DNA of 64,000 nt from positions 62,001 through 126,000 of the forward strand of contig JAMKCH010012495.1 of the NCBI GenBank assembly GCA_023653785.1, given 5' to 3'. Under the pieces are notes generated by a model, which was not told the DNA's origin, made no database searches, and saw nothing but the letters and a program-made list of their open reading frames with translations. Origin of the DNA: Ophioderma brevispina (taxonomy: Eukaryota > Echinodermata > Ophiuroidea > Amphilepidida > Ophiodermatidae). Positions 50,106 to 62,399 of the stretch are shown here, piece by piece (the stretch's first letter is position 1; each line of letters opens with the position of its first letter). The position numbers were made by a program, and so were the translations under genes.

Positions 50106-50916
50106 ACAAAGACGTTTAGTCTTTAACACTTTTCATATGCTTCTCATTCTTTCAATTTCACTTTCACATAATTAAAAACAAAATGGGATTTATATTTCTC
50201 CTAGGAAAAGCAGAACTGTCTTTTCAATAGTTTCCAGTCAAGTTTGAGGTCGCATCTCTACTCTTCTGTCGTCATAAGTCTTCTGTTTGCGATCTAAAAC
50301 GTAAAAACAATTTCCCATGCGGAATAGGAAAATTGCACTTTAATCACTGTTAGTTATTGCTTGTGAACTTTCTCGCATTCTATGGCGTCATATGATATTT
50401 TCTGATGTTTGTGAAGCATATTCCGACTAGTGTTTGCTCTTTAACTTGTGGGCAGACCACTTTTCATTAGTGTTCTATTACACGTCACGACAGAGTTATT
50501 GACCATACGATATACGATGCAACCAACCAGTCACCGTTTTTTTTTTTCTTTGTCCTTCAACTTTGCCATGTCCACACGTCATGTTAATTCACGTTTGTTC
50601 ACGGTATTTGACATTTTAATAACGCAAAGTAATTGGAAAATTAAAAAGTAGCAAATAATGAAGAACTACAGAGCCTTCCTAATCTGTCATCGTATGCTCT
50701 TTTGGCGGATTCCGTGTTCTATAGCGATTCGCTAATGCAAGCAATGTATTTGACTTCATTGAGATTAAAAACAACGTACAAGCTTGTTAATCAAGTTCAA
50801 ACTGTTTTAGGTAGTTGTAATTAAACGAGAGAAGCGGTAACTTGACATTTTGTTTTCATTTTCATAAAAATTGTAGGACTGTCGTGAATAGTTCCGTAAA
50901 TGTTCGTATTCCTTAA

Positions 50917-51133
50917 AGTGACATGAGGGGAAAAACCGCAAACCTTGTTTTGAACTCACCTGCCTATCGTAATCGCCCTATAGAAAACCATACTTTAATT
51001 TTCTGTCATGCACGACAGAAAATACTAAATGATCATATATAATTACACAAAGGCGATGTGATCAAGCATTCCAAATATGAAAAAAACGTTAGAAAACGGG
51101 GCGTTACCTTCTGGAAATGTCCTCGTGTGTCTG
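50917..51133 (+). mobile_element. TTAA-2 MITE, copy in C1
   Basis: Orthologue of the B1 copy at 40,002. Left TTAA is at 50,913-50,916; the right site has mutated to GTAA. Ends AGTGACATGAGGGG and CCTCGTGTGTCT. Confidence 0.88.
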
Positions 51134-51339
51134 TAACTATTGCGTCTCCTCGCTAGGCGTCTTTTCAAGCCTGTTTTATTTGCACTGACTCTAACTTGAA
51201 TCAAGTTAAAAGTATAACCAGTGAAAGTAACATGCCAAAATCTGATTTGTGGAGGGTGTAGGTGGTCATAATAATACAATGTTTTATCTGACATCTGTGT
51301 CTCTTTCTTGCTGTTTCCGTCTATCTGTCTGTGTTAAAT

Positions 51340-51461
51340 GAGGTATACTTGTGTATTTCTTATGTATTGCTTTATTCCGTCATGACTCGTGTGTCTAATT
51401 TTGCTACTTGTGTGTCCAGCTTTAACAAAAGAAAAGTAACACAAATATACCTGTGTTAACT
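51340..51461. repeat. Short interspersed repeat H, copy 3
   Basis: C1 counterpart of 40,440-40,560, with GAGGTATACTTGTG at the start and ACACAAATATACCTGTG at the end. Confidence 0.7.
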
Positions 51462-53127
51462 TGTCTGTCTTTTCCATTTATCTATGCCTCTCTCGCTCTC
51501 TCTCTCTCTTCTCTTCTCTTTCTTCGTCTACTGCTTGTTCTTCTTAATTTCTTCTCCGGGTTGGATTACGTGATATGATATTGCACCCCGAAGCTTACCA
51601 AGAAAAATCATTGCAGTCATAAACTAGTGTCTAACACAGACCAAGATAACTACCAGGATGGGTCTCCTTTTCCCGATACCACAACATAGAAAACCTTTCA
51701 TCTTTACATATTTAACTAATATGGGTGTTTACATTTTGTAAAAAAAGAGTAGTAACTAATATAATCTTTCGTGTAAGCTTCACTTCTCTGCCACAGACTG
51801 GCAATGATGCTGACATTACTGACAGCATATCATCAAAATTGAAAATCATGCAGTCATCAGCTCACAGACCATATTGTATAATGTACTAATAATTATAATA
51901 TCATCTAATCCGCCTGTTACTGGTCTCGGATCAATACTACAACCCTGAAGTGCGTACAATGTCTGAATGAGTTTTAATTGTGTCAAAGACATCCTAGAAA
52001 CACTGTAGATTCTAGCAAGAATGTCAACAACTTGAATTTCCTTGGCCAGAATATCCCGTAACTCTTGTTGTTTTACTGTTTTACAGTATGTAAAAATCCC
52101 ATTTTTTAAATTTGTGGAAGAGAATTCGGTATGTGTCCATTTCATTATGTATGAATGTTTTCTTATGCCATGGCGTCCCTTTAATGTTATCTTAATGCAT
52201 CCAATTTTCCAAAGCTTTGTCAAATTACTAGTCCGTCACATCTTTACAAATGACTGATGATTGGTTTGGGTTTCGCTTCATTACTCTTTTAAAAGCATGA
52301 AAGACTTGCACAAGGTTCCAAATGTCAACTCGCCAGACGTACACGTTGCGTTAATTACGTTAACACGAAACTCTGATTGTAGGTAACTAAAGTCCTACAG
52401 ACGATTTGGAAAGCATGTTATTAGATTACCTATTACTTTTAACTTAGCACATTAGAATATAAACATAAGACAAGAGCTCACTTCAACCAATGGTTATTTA
52501 CCCCCCACAAAAAACGTAAATTTGTTTTCGTATGCATAAATCCTACAACACACACTCACGTAATCGAGTAATACTTAACAAAAATAAAAATCATATATTA
52601 TTCAAAATGATCGCTCATATTTTGTGATCCAAACTTTGTGAAATGTGGGTGGAAATTTGCGAAATACAAGAGGTGAATTAGAACACAGAATATAGGCAAT
52701 TTCAAATCACGGGGGGACGGTCACATTGATGTTTGGATGCACAGCAATATGTTTGACCCATATTTAAAGGATAGAGTTTGTCAAAGTCTCAGCGATTAAA
52801 CGGCTATAGCCCTAAGTTGAATCAATGTCAATCTGGATGTAAATGTTAACTAGTGATTTTTTTTATCAACATGTTCATAAAATTTTGTTGAGTATGATAT
52901 TATGGGTAGAGTAAGATAGAAGATGCGAAAAAATTAGAGAGCGAGAGAACTGAAGAGAGGAGAGAGTGGTTGTGAAGGACTGTGAGCGTTGTTTTGATTG
53001 AATATTTTAAATAATCTTTGGAGTGAGGGTCCTTTTAAAATCTAACATTCCACACCCTAACCATAAATGTTTTTTTTACGACAATACTGCGCAATATAGT
53101 ACTAAACGCTACGGTCTTATTCCGTCA

Positions 53128-53250
53128 CCCATGACCCTTAGTGCCGGGGGTTCTATGTGGACCCCCCCAACAAATTTGTTTGAGCGTTGGCCGCTTTACG
53201 TGTGCTTTTTTTGTCGAAAATGTTTGTAATTGTGCTGACTTTTAAATGCT
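53128..53250 (-). mobile_element. F1 MITE fragment in C
   Basis: TTAGTGCCGGGGGTTC, GTGGACCCCC, GAGCGTTGGCCGCTTTACG and TTGTGCTGACTTTTAAATGC match 42,817-42,940. Unlike B, no TTAA-1 MITE interrupts its edge. Confidence 0.78.
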
Positions 53251-53791
53251 CTTCCGTTTCTTGCCTGCCTTATTCTTTACAAATTGAATAAAAGTACATA
53301 ACAAACGCATCGATTGGCTGATAAAATTTTGATAAAGTGATACATGTCTTCTGGGACCCGATCCCAATTCTATTGCCAGGGTTAGGTGATTTATTGTACG
53401 TGTTTGTGCGTGGAATTCATGTAGCATTGGGAAATCCTCTAAACTCCCTAAAAACTTGAACATCACAACAATAATTTTTTTATTTTACATGAGCTCAAAA
53501 CATAAAATGTGACGAAGAGTACAAATGGATGTCGTTTTAAAATATTTTCATCGTGAATTATAGTTCATTTACTGTTGTCCTTTGCCGCAAGCTTCACATG
53601 TTTTATACATTGCCATATATCTTCTCCACTGAGTCACGGATTCTCTGGCATTCTCATCTCTTTCCTTTTTTTGGCTCGAAAATCGATCATATTAGTAAAT
53701 ATTAACTGACCTAACCTCACGGTGTCTACTGATTGACTAGATTATAGTTCTTATTTCATCGGGGGGGGGGGTTGCCGAACCATGACTTGAC

Positions 53792-54928
53792 GCATAACCC
53801 CCGCAGCCGCGCAAGTGGCTGTAAGATCCTTGCTAAAACTAAAAGACTGGATCCGTCTGCTTCATACATTCCACGTAGGGATATGTAGAGCCGCTTACTA
53901 TGTTTTCAGTTTGAATAGACTTAATGGACCCACTTTTTCACCTTCATTCGGGGACAAGTGATATTACTATTTTAAAGAACAATATCCAGAGTTGAAGCTT
54001 AAAAAGAATTTTATTATGGGAATAAACAAGCCATTTTTGGAAAAGATAAAGATTTGCATGCCGTCACGGATTGATTGTTTATGTATTTTCTTCGGGGGAC
54101 CCATTCCAGGGAGTGAAAAAATGACGTAACGTATCCCGAGCTTTGAAAAAAACAACCGATTATCGTCATCCGTACGTCGGTTTTTGAATCATAGGGAAGA
54201 ACGTGAAATTATGTACTGTTTTAACATAGATAAACGTGTCTTTTGGAAAAAAGACTCAGCACTTAAATGGGCAGTGGGTCATGTACAGACCTTGATTTAA
54301 CATATCGGATTTATAATATATCGGTCGCCCCGAGAGCAAACTTGATACCATATACCTGACACGTGACTGTACCGAATGACACGTGACACAAACTATTCAT
54401 CCGTTCCGATTTATAACTACAGTAGCGGCAAATCAGCAGCATAAATCTGTATCTCCGTTGTCACCGGGCGTAACAATCAGATTTTGAGACTATCATGTGA
54501 AAGTTAAACTGTATGTATTACACACTAGTTTCAATATGCATTTGAAGAGGCGTAGGAAAAACACTATGAATTCAATGCCGTTCAAGGTCATAGTGTGGAA
54601 CTAAACGTTTCAATGACTACTTACCAGCATCGGGGGAAGCTAATCTTAACAGTGTTTTTCAACAGTTCAAGGAATTGCAAATCATGCCACAATAGCTCCT
54701 TAGTGATGCCTGAAACAGTAATGTATCAGTGTCAATTTCACGCATGATGTGTCCCAGAAACTTCCCCTCAAAATTAATCTCTATCAAAAACATAATACCC
54801 TTGAACGTAGGCGCGCCATGGCTACAGAGCTAACCGCTCGTAGCCATGCGCACCGATCACTCTAATATCCAAACAGCCGCCCTCTTATAATTATATTATA
54901 CCCCACCAAACCATTGCACTCCTGGATT
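53792..54928. mobile_element. 1.14-kb insertion of unknown type in C2
   Basis: A2 reads CATGACTTGATTGCC without a break at 25,672; in C2 the same text is split after CATGACTTGA and resumes at TTGCCTTGGGTC. The insert has no recognised coding. It contains a hairpin near 54,820-54,850 (ATGGCTACAGAG and CTCGTAGCCAT). I find no clear TIRs or target duplication, so its class is open. Confidence 0.6.
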
Positions 54929-55409
54929 GCCTTGGGTCATCGCTTCAGATAAGTTTTGACAGTCTTAACGTATATAGCCAGTCTAATCTTCTACATAGCA
55001 CTTTGTCGCACTGTCATTTTTAACATACCTTTAGTATCCGCATGTAATGTAAGGCTAATCGTTCTGAAGAAAAAAAAGCCAGCTAACCGATGATACATTC
55101 TGAATATTCATACGGCTGTTATTGCGCTAATATACATATGTGCAGAATTGTGTTTCACAGCAATGTTACTACTGTTCCACCGTAATTTGCTAGACGATAC
55201 CTTACTTATCTCGACCTTTACACAGTAATTCGGTTATTATGTTAAAGTTTCATGTTTTATTGTCATCCTGGATGCTTGACTTTTGTTTATTGCTTTCTTG
55301 TAGATATTTCTAGAATTATATGCAACAAATCAACGAAGTGGTCGAAACTAATTAAGAGCAATATTTCACTATACAAAACTGTTAGGGTCTAGGTTGTGTA
55401 AATATGTCT

Positions 55410-55910
55410 GTAATCTTCTTTGTTCTTTTGGGTATTGATCTTCTTCCATTTATTGCACTGCTAATCTTCTTTTCAAATTCTTCTGTTTCTTGTTCTTTCA
55501 CCATTTTTATTATTCATGTTTATTTCTTCATCCCTAAGTCCATCTTCAAATTTTTCTTGTTCTTCATTATTTTCTTCTCTTTTCTCAACTTCCTTTGTGT
55601 TCTTCTTTCTGGTCCCTCTTCTTCTTCAAGCATCCGCTTCTTCGTTTTCAACCTTTTTTCCTTCGTAACCAAAACACCAAAAGGGATTTTATAAATTGAT
55701 GTGTTTTGAGGTATGACTGCGGTCGTCGTCTCTTCGTAAATTTTTCGTCTTCTTCCAACATTTTCTTCGTCGGATCGTCGTCAACTATTCGTCTTCTGTC
55801 TTCTTAACGTAACGATCGTCGTCATCTCGTCACTTTTCTTAGTCGTTCGTCTTCGTCGCCGTCTCTTGCTCTTTTTCATCTTCTCCTCCTACTCCTTCGT
55901 CATCGTCGTG
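55410..55910 (+). repeat. TTC/TCG trinucleotide tract, copy C, first part
   Basis: C2 counterpart of 26,160-26,650, more diverged. The last 300 bp recur after the LINE at 56,738-57,030. Confidence 0.8.
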
Positions 55911-55935
55911 TCCATGTGATACAGGTCTATTTTTT

Positions 55936-56730
55936 AGGGTCCACCATCAGTGAAACGTCTGTCTCTCGAATGCAGAAATCGCAAACGCTTGGTACAGCTC
56001 AGCTACTCTTGCCCGGCTTACAACTCGTGTGTGAAAAAAATCCGAAGCTGTCCATGTTAGACAAAGGCAGCCAGTTTACAACAAACGCTTGCATCATCAG
56101 CCACATACTGTATGTATGAGACATGGACATACATACTCTAGGCATGAGAAGAGACTCAACAGCTTCCATCTGGGCTGTATTAGACGCATTCTTGGTGTCA
56201 CTTGGAAGGACTTGGTGCCAATTCAGCTCCTGCCTCGAATTGGACTCCCTACCTCTATACATTTCTTTAGAACAACGCGACTCCTATGGCTGGGCCTGTC
56301 CTAATCGAATGGAGAATGGCCGTCTACCGAAAGGTATCATGTATGCTGAGCTTACATTTGGCAAGAGGAAAGTTGAGTCGACTCATGTTCCGCTACCAGG
56401 TATTATCTGTAAGCGTGATAGTTTAACCCTGACATCGCTCGGTGCTGGGAGAAACTTGCTTACAATCGTCACATTTGGCGGAGAACATGAACAACACCTT
56501 GGCCTTGGAGACACAACAATCTCAGCCAGTTTGAGAAGCAGCGAGCTAAAAGAAAGCTGCACTGATCCTTGGATAGTCAGCTGTGACTCGTTATTAGCAC
56601 CTTTGGCGAGACTGCCACCTAGGCATTGGCTCTTCCGCCACCGACGGTCGCTGTTCACCTAACCCGTGACTCAATGTGGGCGCTTTAATTCCAGAGTCGT
56701 TGCGACTGACCGGAGGCCATGATTATGACT
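55936..56730 (+). mobile_element. LINE fragment with C-terminal zinc finger, decayed
   Basis: With frameshifts the plus strand reads through the C-terminal third of a LINE polyprotein. In order: GSTIS near 55,940, NACIIS near 56,082, YSRHEKRLNSFHLGCIRRIL (56,134-56,193), a DLVP and RLLWLGL stretch (near 56,215 and 56,285), MENGRLPKGIMYAELTFGKR (56,311-56,370), IVSCDSL (56,572), and remnants of a CGRDCHSRIGLFSHRR-type finger (56,600-56,650). The order is typical of the region after the reverse transcriptase in LINEs often mislabelled as host proteins. The 5' half is missing. It interrupts the TTC/TCG tract of C2. The clade is uncertain. Confidence 0.82.
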
Positions 56731-56737
56731 CCTTCAT

Positions 56738-57030
56738 TTCTCTCTTCCTTCCTCTTCTTTCTTCACATCTCTTCCTTTTTTCGTTTTTCTTTTTCCTTCG
56801 TAACACCAAATGGTGTTTGATTTATGTGTTGTTGAGTAATACTTCGTCTTCGTATCTTCGTATTTTTTTCGGTCTTCTTCTTCGTCGTCGTCCTATTCTT
56901 CTTCTTCTCTTCTTCTTCGTCGTCGTCATCATCGTCCTTTTTCTTAGTCGTCGTCTTCGTCGCGTCTTCTTGCTCTTTTTCACTTCTCCTCCTCCCTTGT
57001 CATCGTCGGTCGTGTCCATGTGATACAGGT
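56738..57030 (+). repeat. Duplicated flank of the LINE insertion in C2
   Basis: CCTTCGTAACACCAAA, TTTATGTGTTGTTGAGTA, TCTTCG/GTCGTC runs and GTCCATGTGATACAGGTCTA repeat the text at about 55,640-55,934 on the other side of the LINE. A2 and B2 have this stretch once. Confidence 0.78.
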
Positions 57031-57703
57031 CTAGTTTTGAATCTTGATTTTGAGTGAGTGCCGTCTTTGCTTTCCAGTTCCTCATTTTTCAATAACCAGT
57101 TTGCAAAAGCAACTTCAAGTTCATCATATCTGGGTTAGTGGGTGCCCTGTAGCCGCCGCTTTTCTAGGGCCTATTAGATACGAATCAATAAGCCTACTTA
57201 GACTGTTACATGTATTACAACAGTGTTACGTTTTACTTGATATCCAACGAATACAACAGTTTTTTTACATAGCTGGATTGCATAGAGTTCAACGTATAGG
57301 TAAGATTAAATCAATATAAGTTCTATTAGATAATGCATTTTAAAATGCCTATAGATTTCAGGTGACAAATTATTAGGGGTAAAAAAAAAAACGTTATCTT
57401 GTCTTACCACTAAATCGTCTAACGACAACGAGAACAATGATAACTGAGGTAGGCATTTAGAGATGCTCTCCTTAATTATCGCATAGCATCAAGACATGCA
57501 AAGTCGCTTTGTAGTTTGACAACGCATCAGAGTGTGGTCAACCGGTACTTAAAGCGAGGACGCATAAATCCCTTAAGCCAATAACTTTAAAAAGTACGAG
57601 TGATAATTATTTAAGTATTTAGTTTCTTAAATTTCACAGAAATGCTTCAAAATTAATTCAACGCTAGCCATGAAGGTATAAGCGGATAATGTTGCTGCGG
57701 CAC

Positions 57704-58534
57704 ATAGTAGAAGAACAGCATGTAGATCATTCCCGATGTACCAAACTCTGGCTACAAGATTTGAACAGGCGGCTTGGGGTGCCCTGATCGAGCTGTTGAA
57801 AGTTTTTGACTTGGGCTTTGCGCCTTCCATGTTCCGGCATTTTGGGGAAGGGGCAAACAAAGTTAATACAGGGGAAAAATTGAGAACGGTCGCAATTGAA
57901 TTAATATGCATGTCAAATTATCGCCTTATCATACGGAGGTAAAAATATTATAGTTTGTTATAGAAATCCGACTTCAATTGAGGACGCTATGGCCAAGAAT
58001 GTCCAAAGGTCAATGCAATTTCAGTCAAGGTCAAATTGTAATATTAACCGATTTTAACGATGTACGGGTATAATTATATGTTTTCGTGTGGGACAAATTC
58101 AATTTGGCAAACTATTAACAGTACAGATGTAGTTCTGACCTTGAACCTGAAAATAGCCGCATTTTGCATTTCAGGTCAAGACAACATTTGAACTATTTAA
58201 AGTTGCAAAATTGAATTTGTCATACACAAAAACATAGGCCTATAATTAGACACTTATGACTTATAAAAAGACCCAAATACATATGTTTAACACAAAACTA
58301 GCAGTTTTAGGGAATACTGCGAGTTTACGGGGTGTTGCAAATACACCGTCATTTCCCATAGAGTTTGTACAGTACGTGGCAACATCATGATGAAATTGTT
58401 TGTTTTCGCACATAAGGGTTAATTTTTTTATTTACTAATACTTGTTTACTTAAATGTATGTGTGAACTTAATCAGCAAAAAAAAATTGCTTTTGTTCTTG
58501 GTTATTTTATTTTTAAAAATATTCTGGTGAAATG
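57704..58534. other. Unrelated sequence replacing part of block 2 in C2
   Basis: Homology with A2 stops after GTTGCTGCGGCACA (57,703) and resumes at TTTTTCCTTTAAGTCTACACC (58,769). About 1.3 kb of A2 sequence is replaced. The new stretch includes an inverted repeat at about 58,066-58,250: GACAAATTCAATTTGGC against GCAAAATTGAATTTGTC, and GTATAATTATATG against CTATAATTAG. No coding is recognised; a 68-codon frame at 57,736-57,942 has no family match. Confidence 0.6.
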
Positions 58535-58763
58535 CTTCCGTTAGTGCCCAAGGGGGGGGGGGTCCATTGGGACCTTCACTAATTAACAACTAACTGAATG
58601 AACTCATGAACGGCTTGGCCGATTTTAATTATTTTGGTATGACAAGAAGCGCATTTAAGTCAGACAATACAAACAATTTCGCGCCAAAAAATACACGCGT
58701 AAAACGGCCAGCGCGGAAAACAAATGTTGGGGGTAACTAGGAACCCCCCTGGTCACTAACGTG
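58535..58763. mobile_element. F1 MITE, 229 bp, complete
   Basis: Left end CTTCCGTTAGTGCCCAAGG plus a G run, right end AACCCCCCTGGTCACTAACGTG followed by TTAA (58,764-58,767). Inside the G/C runs the inverted words TCCATTGGGACC and GGTAACTAGGAACC form a further stem. It is non-coding and the reference copy for the fragments at 42,817, 53,128 and 60,852. Confidence 0.82.
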
Positions 58764-59073
58764 TTAAGTTTTTCCTTTAAGTCTACACCCCTCCTTCACC
58801 ATCATCATCATCATCACATAGTCATCATCATCATCGTGTCGTCGTCGTCGTCGCCTTCGCTTTCACCATCACACTCAAATACTTCTTAATATGTTAGTAA
58901 CGAATAACTCTAGAAGGTGCTCAAAATGTATCCAACTCGGTTAGCCTACTTAAACTCCCAATACCGCAAGGGAATGAAGTATTCAAGGTCGATGTTGATA
59001 TTTTGTCATACCGATACAAACAAGGGTTGAAAATTATAAGACTCTAGTCGGTTAACGCGTATCTCCATTTTAA

Positions 59074-59453
59074 TAGTGACCATGAGGAGATTTGTGAGGA
59101 TTACGAATTTCCTCAAATTTCAGGAATCGGTTGTGACCACCTACACCGAGAACTTTTGGAAGGTTTATTGGCAAAACAAGTACAAAAGAAAGCCGCAAAC
59201 CTTGTTTTGAACTTGCCCTGTGTTATCGTAATCGTCCCCATAGAACACCATGCTTTGACTGTTTCTGTCGTGCACGACAGAAGTAACTAAATATCAGCTT
59301 ACTATTTATAAAGACGGGTATCACCGCGCTTATGTATTTCAGCGTTGATCTAAGACATTGGAAAGCATTCCAACTATGCAAAAAAAAAACCCCCGGGGGG
59401 GGGTGCGGCCCAAATTGGGGGCGCTTCTTTCTGGGAAATCTCCTCATGTCTCG
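59074..59453 (+). mobile_element. TTAA-2 MITE, 380 bp, in C2 only
   Basis: TTAA at 59,070-59,073 and 59,454-59,457. Ends TAGTGACCATGAGGAG and, from the right, CGAGACATGAGGAG. The body matches the 40,002 copy (CGCAAACCTTGTTTTGAAC, CGTGCACGACAGAA, GGGGGCGCTTCTTTCTGG) with about 100 extra bp near the left. A2 (29,289: CCATTTAAATGACTG) and B2 (45,809) show the empty TTAA. Confidence 0.92.
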
Positions 59454-60851
59454 TTAAATGACTGTGTCGTGTTTTAACGAAACTTGAGAATTCATCTTAA
59501 GAGAGTGCAATAGCTAAACCATGTCGCATTACAAGGCATAAACCGTGACCTTGTAGGACGAGGCTAAAGGCTTATAGTGCTGAAATAAATGGCATGACGG
59601 TGTATTTTGACTCCGGTAGGGGTACCAAGGACCACAATTAAACATACACAATATAGATCCTTAAGGCCAATACCATATTACTAATGTTATATGGTTGCCC
59701 TCAAAAGCGATCATAACCGTCTTTGCTCTGCTTCGCTCCCCTATTTCAAAATTATAATTGGTTTGACTAACATAATAAGACTGGGATCAACTTTAAATTC
59801 CCAAACAAATACACCTGCAAAACTGACACGGGACGTAACAAGTCAAGTAATTACCAAGTTAGCCTTGCCAAATAAAACTTCTGTGAAATACATGTGTTGT
59901 TTATTCTAGACCAAACGGCGCGCCCCTTTCTGGCCTGGTAATTATAAAGCTAATCTTCCGGGAAATTGAAGAATTTTACTATGGTCATGCGAGATCCATT
60001 ATAGGATGATATCAGTGAGAAGACGAGAAGAACGTGGACACAGTAGAGCCCAGGGAGTTAATAGAGTGACCAAAAGCCATCCCTTTGACCTTTTGTGTCC
60101 TCTAGGACTGCTACTTTCTACAGATTTTCATGTATTGTCATCTGGGAAGGTGTGTGCACGTATTGTATTGTATTGATGATAAAATTCATTTGAAGAGAAT
60201 GGCCATATATTCAGAAGGCAAAACCTTTAGAGAATAAAGAACAATGTTAACCTCAGTGTAGTTTGTTTCTTCTGCTGCAAATTAATAAGTCAAAAATGAA
60301 AACAAAAAATCACACGCCCTCATTTGTTGTCGACGTTCCGATACCCGTCCAAAAGTTGTTAATCTTTTAAAGATATGACGAATAAAGATACGAATATAAA
60401 AAACGAATTTGAAAATTGTGATCCCGATTTAATTAATTCAAGTTACCCAGATAAATTAGACTTTTTGTATAAGATTTATGCTTTTGGAAGTATGAGTTTA
60501 GTATCGTTACCTTCCAAGTAACTAGTTTAAAGTTTGTAAAGTCTGCTTGGTTGAGAATCCGCTCACAACCATGCTGGTTTCTGATGGGATAAATGTACCT
60601 AGTCCAGGTTCTTTAGGTTGTTTTTATCTATTGTATCTGTGATTCGGTGATTAGTAGGTAAAAATCTTGCACCAAAGTGAAATGACCGCAGTTCTTTCTG
60701 TCACTATTTTTAACGAGATAATGCACGAATATCTTGCCTGATGTAGCTTAGACAAGTTATTATTACTAGTTGTAGAATGTGCGTTTTTGTTAAGTGCGTA
60801 AAACACGCTACGGAATACATTTCATTTACAATGCAAAAGTTTACGTGTTAA

Positions 60852-61636
60852 CACTTAAGTGCCAAGGGGGGGGGGGTTCCTTAGTACCCAACATTTGATT
60901 TTTTTGTGCGATTTCTCGGTTACGCAATCAATTTTTCAAGGAGTATTTGTTAATTGTCCGATTTATGAATACGCTTCTCCTGATACAAAAAAAATTAAAT
61001 CCGCCCACGGCTTCATTAGAAATAATTAGGTGGGTTCCTAGGAACCCCCCCCCCCCCCGGGCACTAACGGAAGTGAAGAAATCAAGATATTTTACTAATT
61101 AAAATTAAGTAATTAAATCTTGGATTATTTTCTTAGATCGATTACCTTAGGAGGTATTCATGAATAATAATTAAATAAAATACCTTTTATAGCTGATAGC
61201 ATCAATTTTACTTTTGTCATGCCGTGCTCTTAACTGCGTAAGTCTAGGGTAACACATAAGGGCATTTGAAGTTATGAGAAAAATAACCCCCCCCCCCCCC
61301 CAAAGATGGTATAAATTTGGCTAATTATTTGCAATGATTATTTCATGGTTATTCTAGGTAGATATAAATGCATTATGTGGTTCAAAACCTTATATTGGAA
61401 TTACTGAGGATGGAAATGTGCAACCACTCTTTTTCGAAGAGTGACAATTTGATTGGCCATAGGTCATAGGTCAAAGGTTGGGTTTTCATTTTTACTGTGG
61501 GTATGTGGTTCGTAACGTGACCCCCATTTATGGTGTTAGTGTATGATCAAACTTCAACGGAAAGTGGTATCTGGTGGGGTCCATGGAAACCCCCCTTGGG
61601 CACTAACGGAAGTTGTTGTAGTTGGGCACTAAAGTG
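60852..61636. mobile_element. 785-bp TTAA-flanked F1-type composite in C2 only
   Basis: TTAA at 60,848-60,851 and 61,637-61,640. Ends CACTTAAGTGCCAAGGGG and, from the right, CACTTTAGTGCCCAAC. A2 (30,725) and B2 (47,417) have an uninterrupted GTTAACGCTGTTA-like site. Inside are two further F1 right ends, at about 61,044-61,075 (CCCCGGGCACTAACGGAAG) and 61,590-61,612, so F1 copies are nested or stacked. A 15-base C run lies near 61,285. Confidence 0.88.
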
Positions 61637-62399
61637 TTAACGCTGTTACGTAGATTATAACAACGCGATGTATTAAATGTTTATTTGTCATGTAATTATT
61701 TGCCCCTTGCAATAAATACACGGTTTGAAAAGGTTCCTGTTTTGTTTTGTTGGATAGTTAATTTTATTTTACCAGACATTTAATCCAATGTATCTAAAAA
61801 CAAATGATTCCTTCTTTCTTGAACTTTAATACTTTGAGATTGAGATATATTATATTAGAGATAAGATTGAGAGAGAGAGAGAAGCATCTAGTTTGTTTTC
61901 GTTGCGTTGACCGACACAATCAGCCAACCTAAGTAATACAAGAGGGTTGAAGATATATTGGGTAAGATAAACATAAGCCACTTACAAAATACACAAAACG
62001 GGTAGATGCGAGCGTCGACTTACCGCTTTCTGCTTATCCTATGAGCCGTATCCGACATGTAGCTGTGTATTTGTTTGTGTTCATGCAAACTAGATTTTAG
62101 TGGAAAGAAAAAAACGTGAACAAACGTTTTGTTGACATCTAGACTTTATATGAAGAAATAAGGCGAAGGTGTGTAACAGCTGGTGCGTTTGCACAAAGTC
62201 TACATAGTGAGTAAAGAGGACATGAGGATATTCCAGAAAGAAGTCCGGATTTTTTTTTAAACAAATTTGATTTTCAATATGAATGACTTCGTTTTTAGCT
62301 TAGTTATTTCACACAATGATTAGTATATGACAAGCATTATGTATATGATAAATCACGATTTGTTTGAAGAATTGCGTGCACCCTCATCAGGAAACTCTG

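Noticed and set aside
51846..52223. 125-codon open frame on the minus strand in C1
   Set aside because: The B1 counterpart (about 40,920-41,290) keeps the frame for only part of its length, then shifts and stops. There is no family signature, so coding is not supported.
56123..56662. 179-codon frame as an intact host gene
   Set aside because: It is one frame of a decayed LINE; parts of the same protein continue in other frames, so the apparent length is accidental.
57736..57942. 68-codon frame and a 94-codon frame on the opposite strand
   Set aside because: No family match and no conserved counterpart; the stretch is unrelated to the other block copies.
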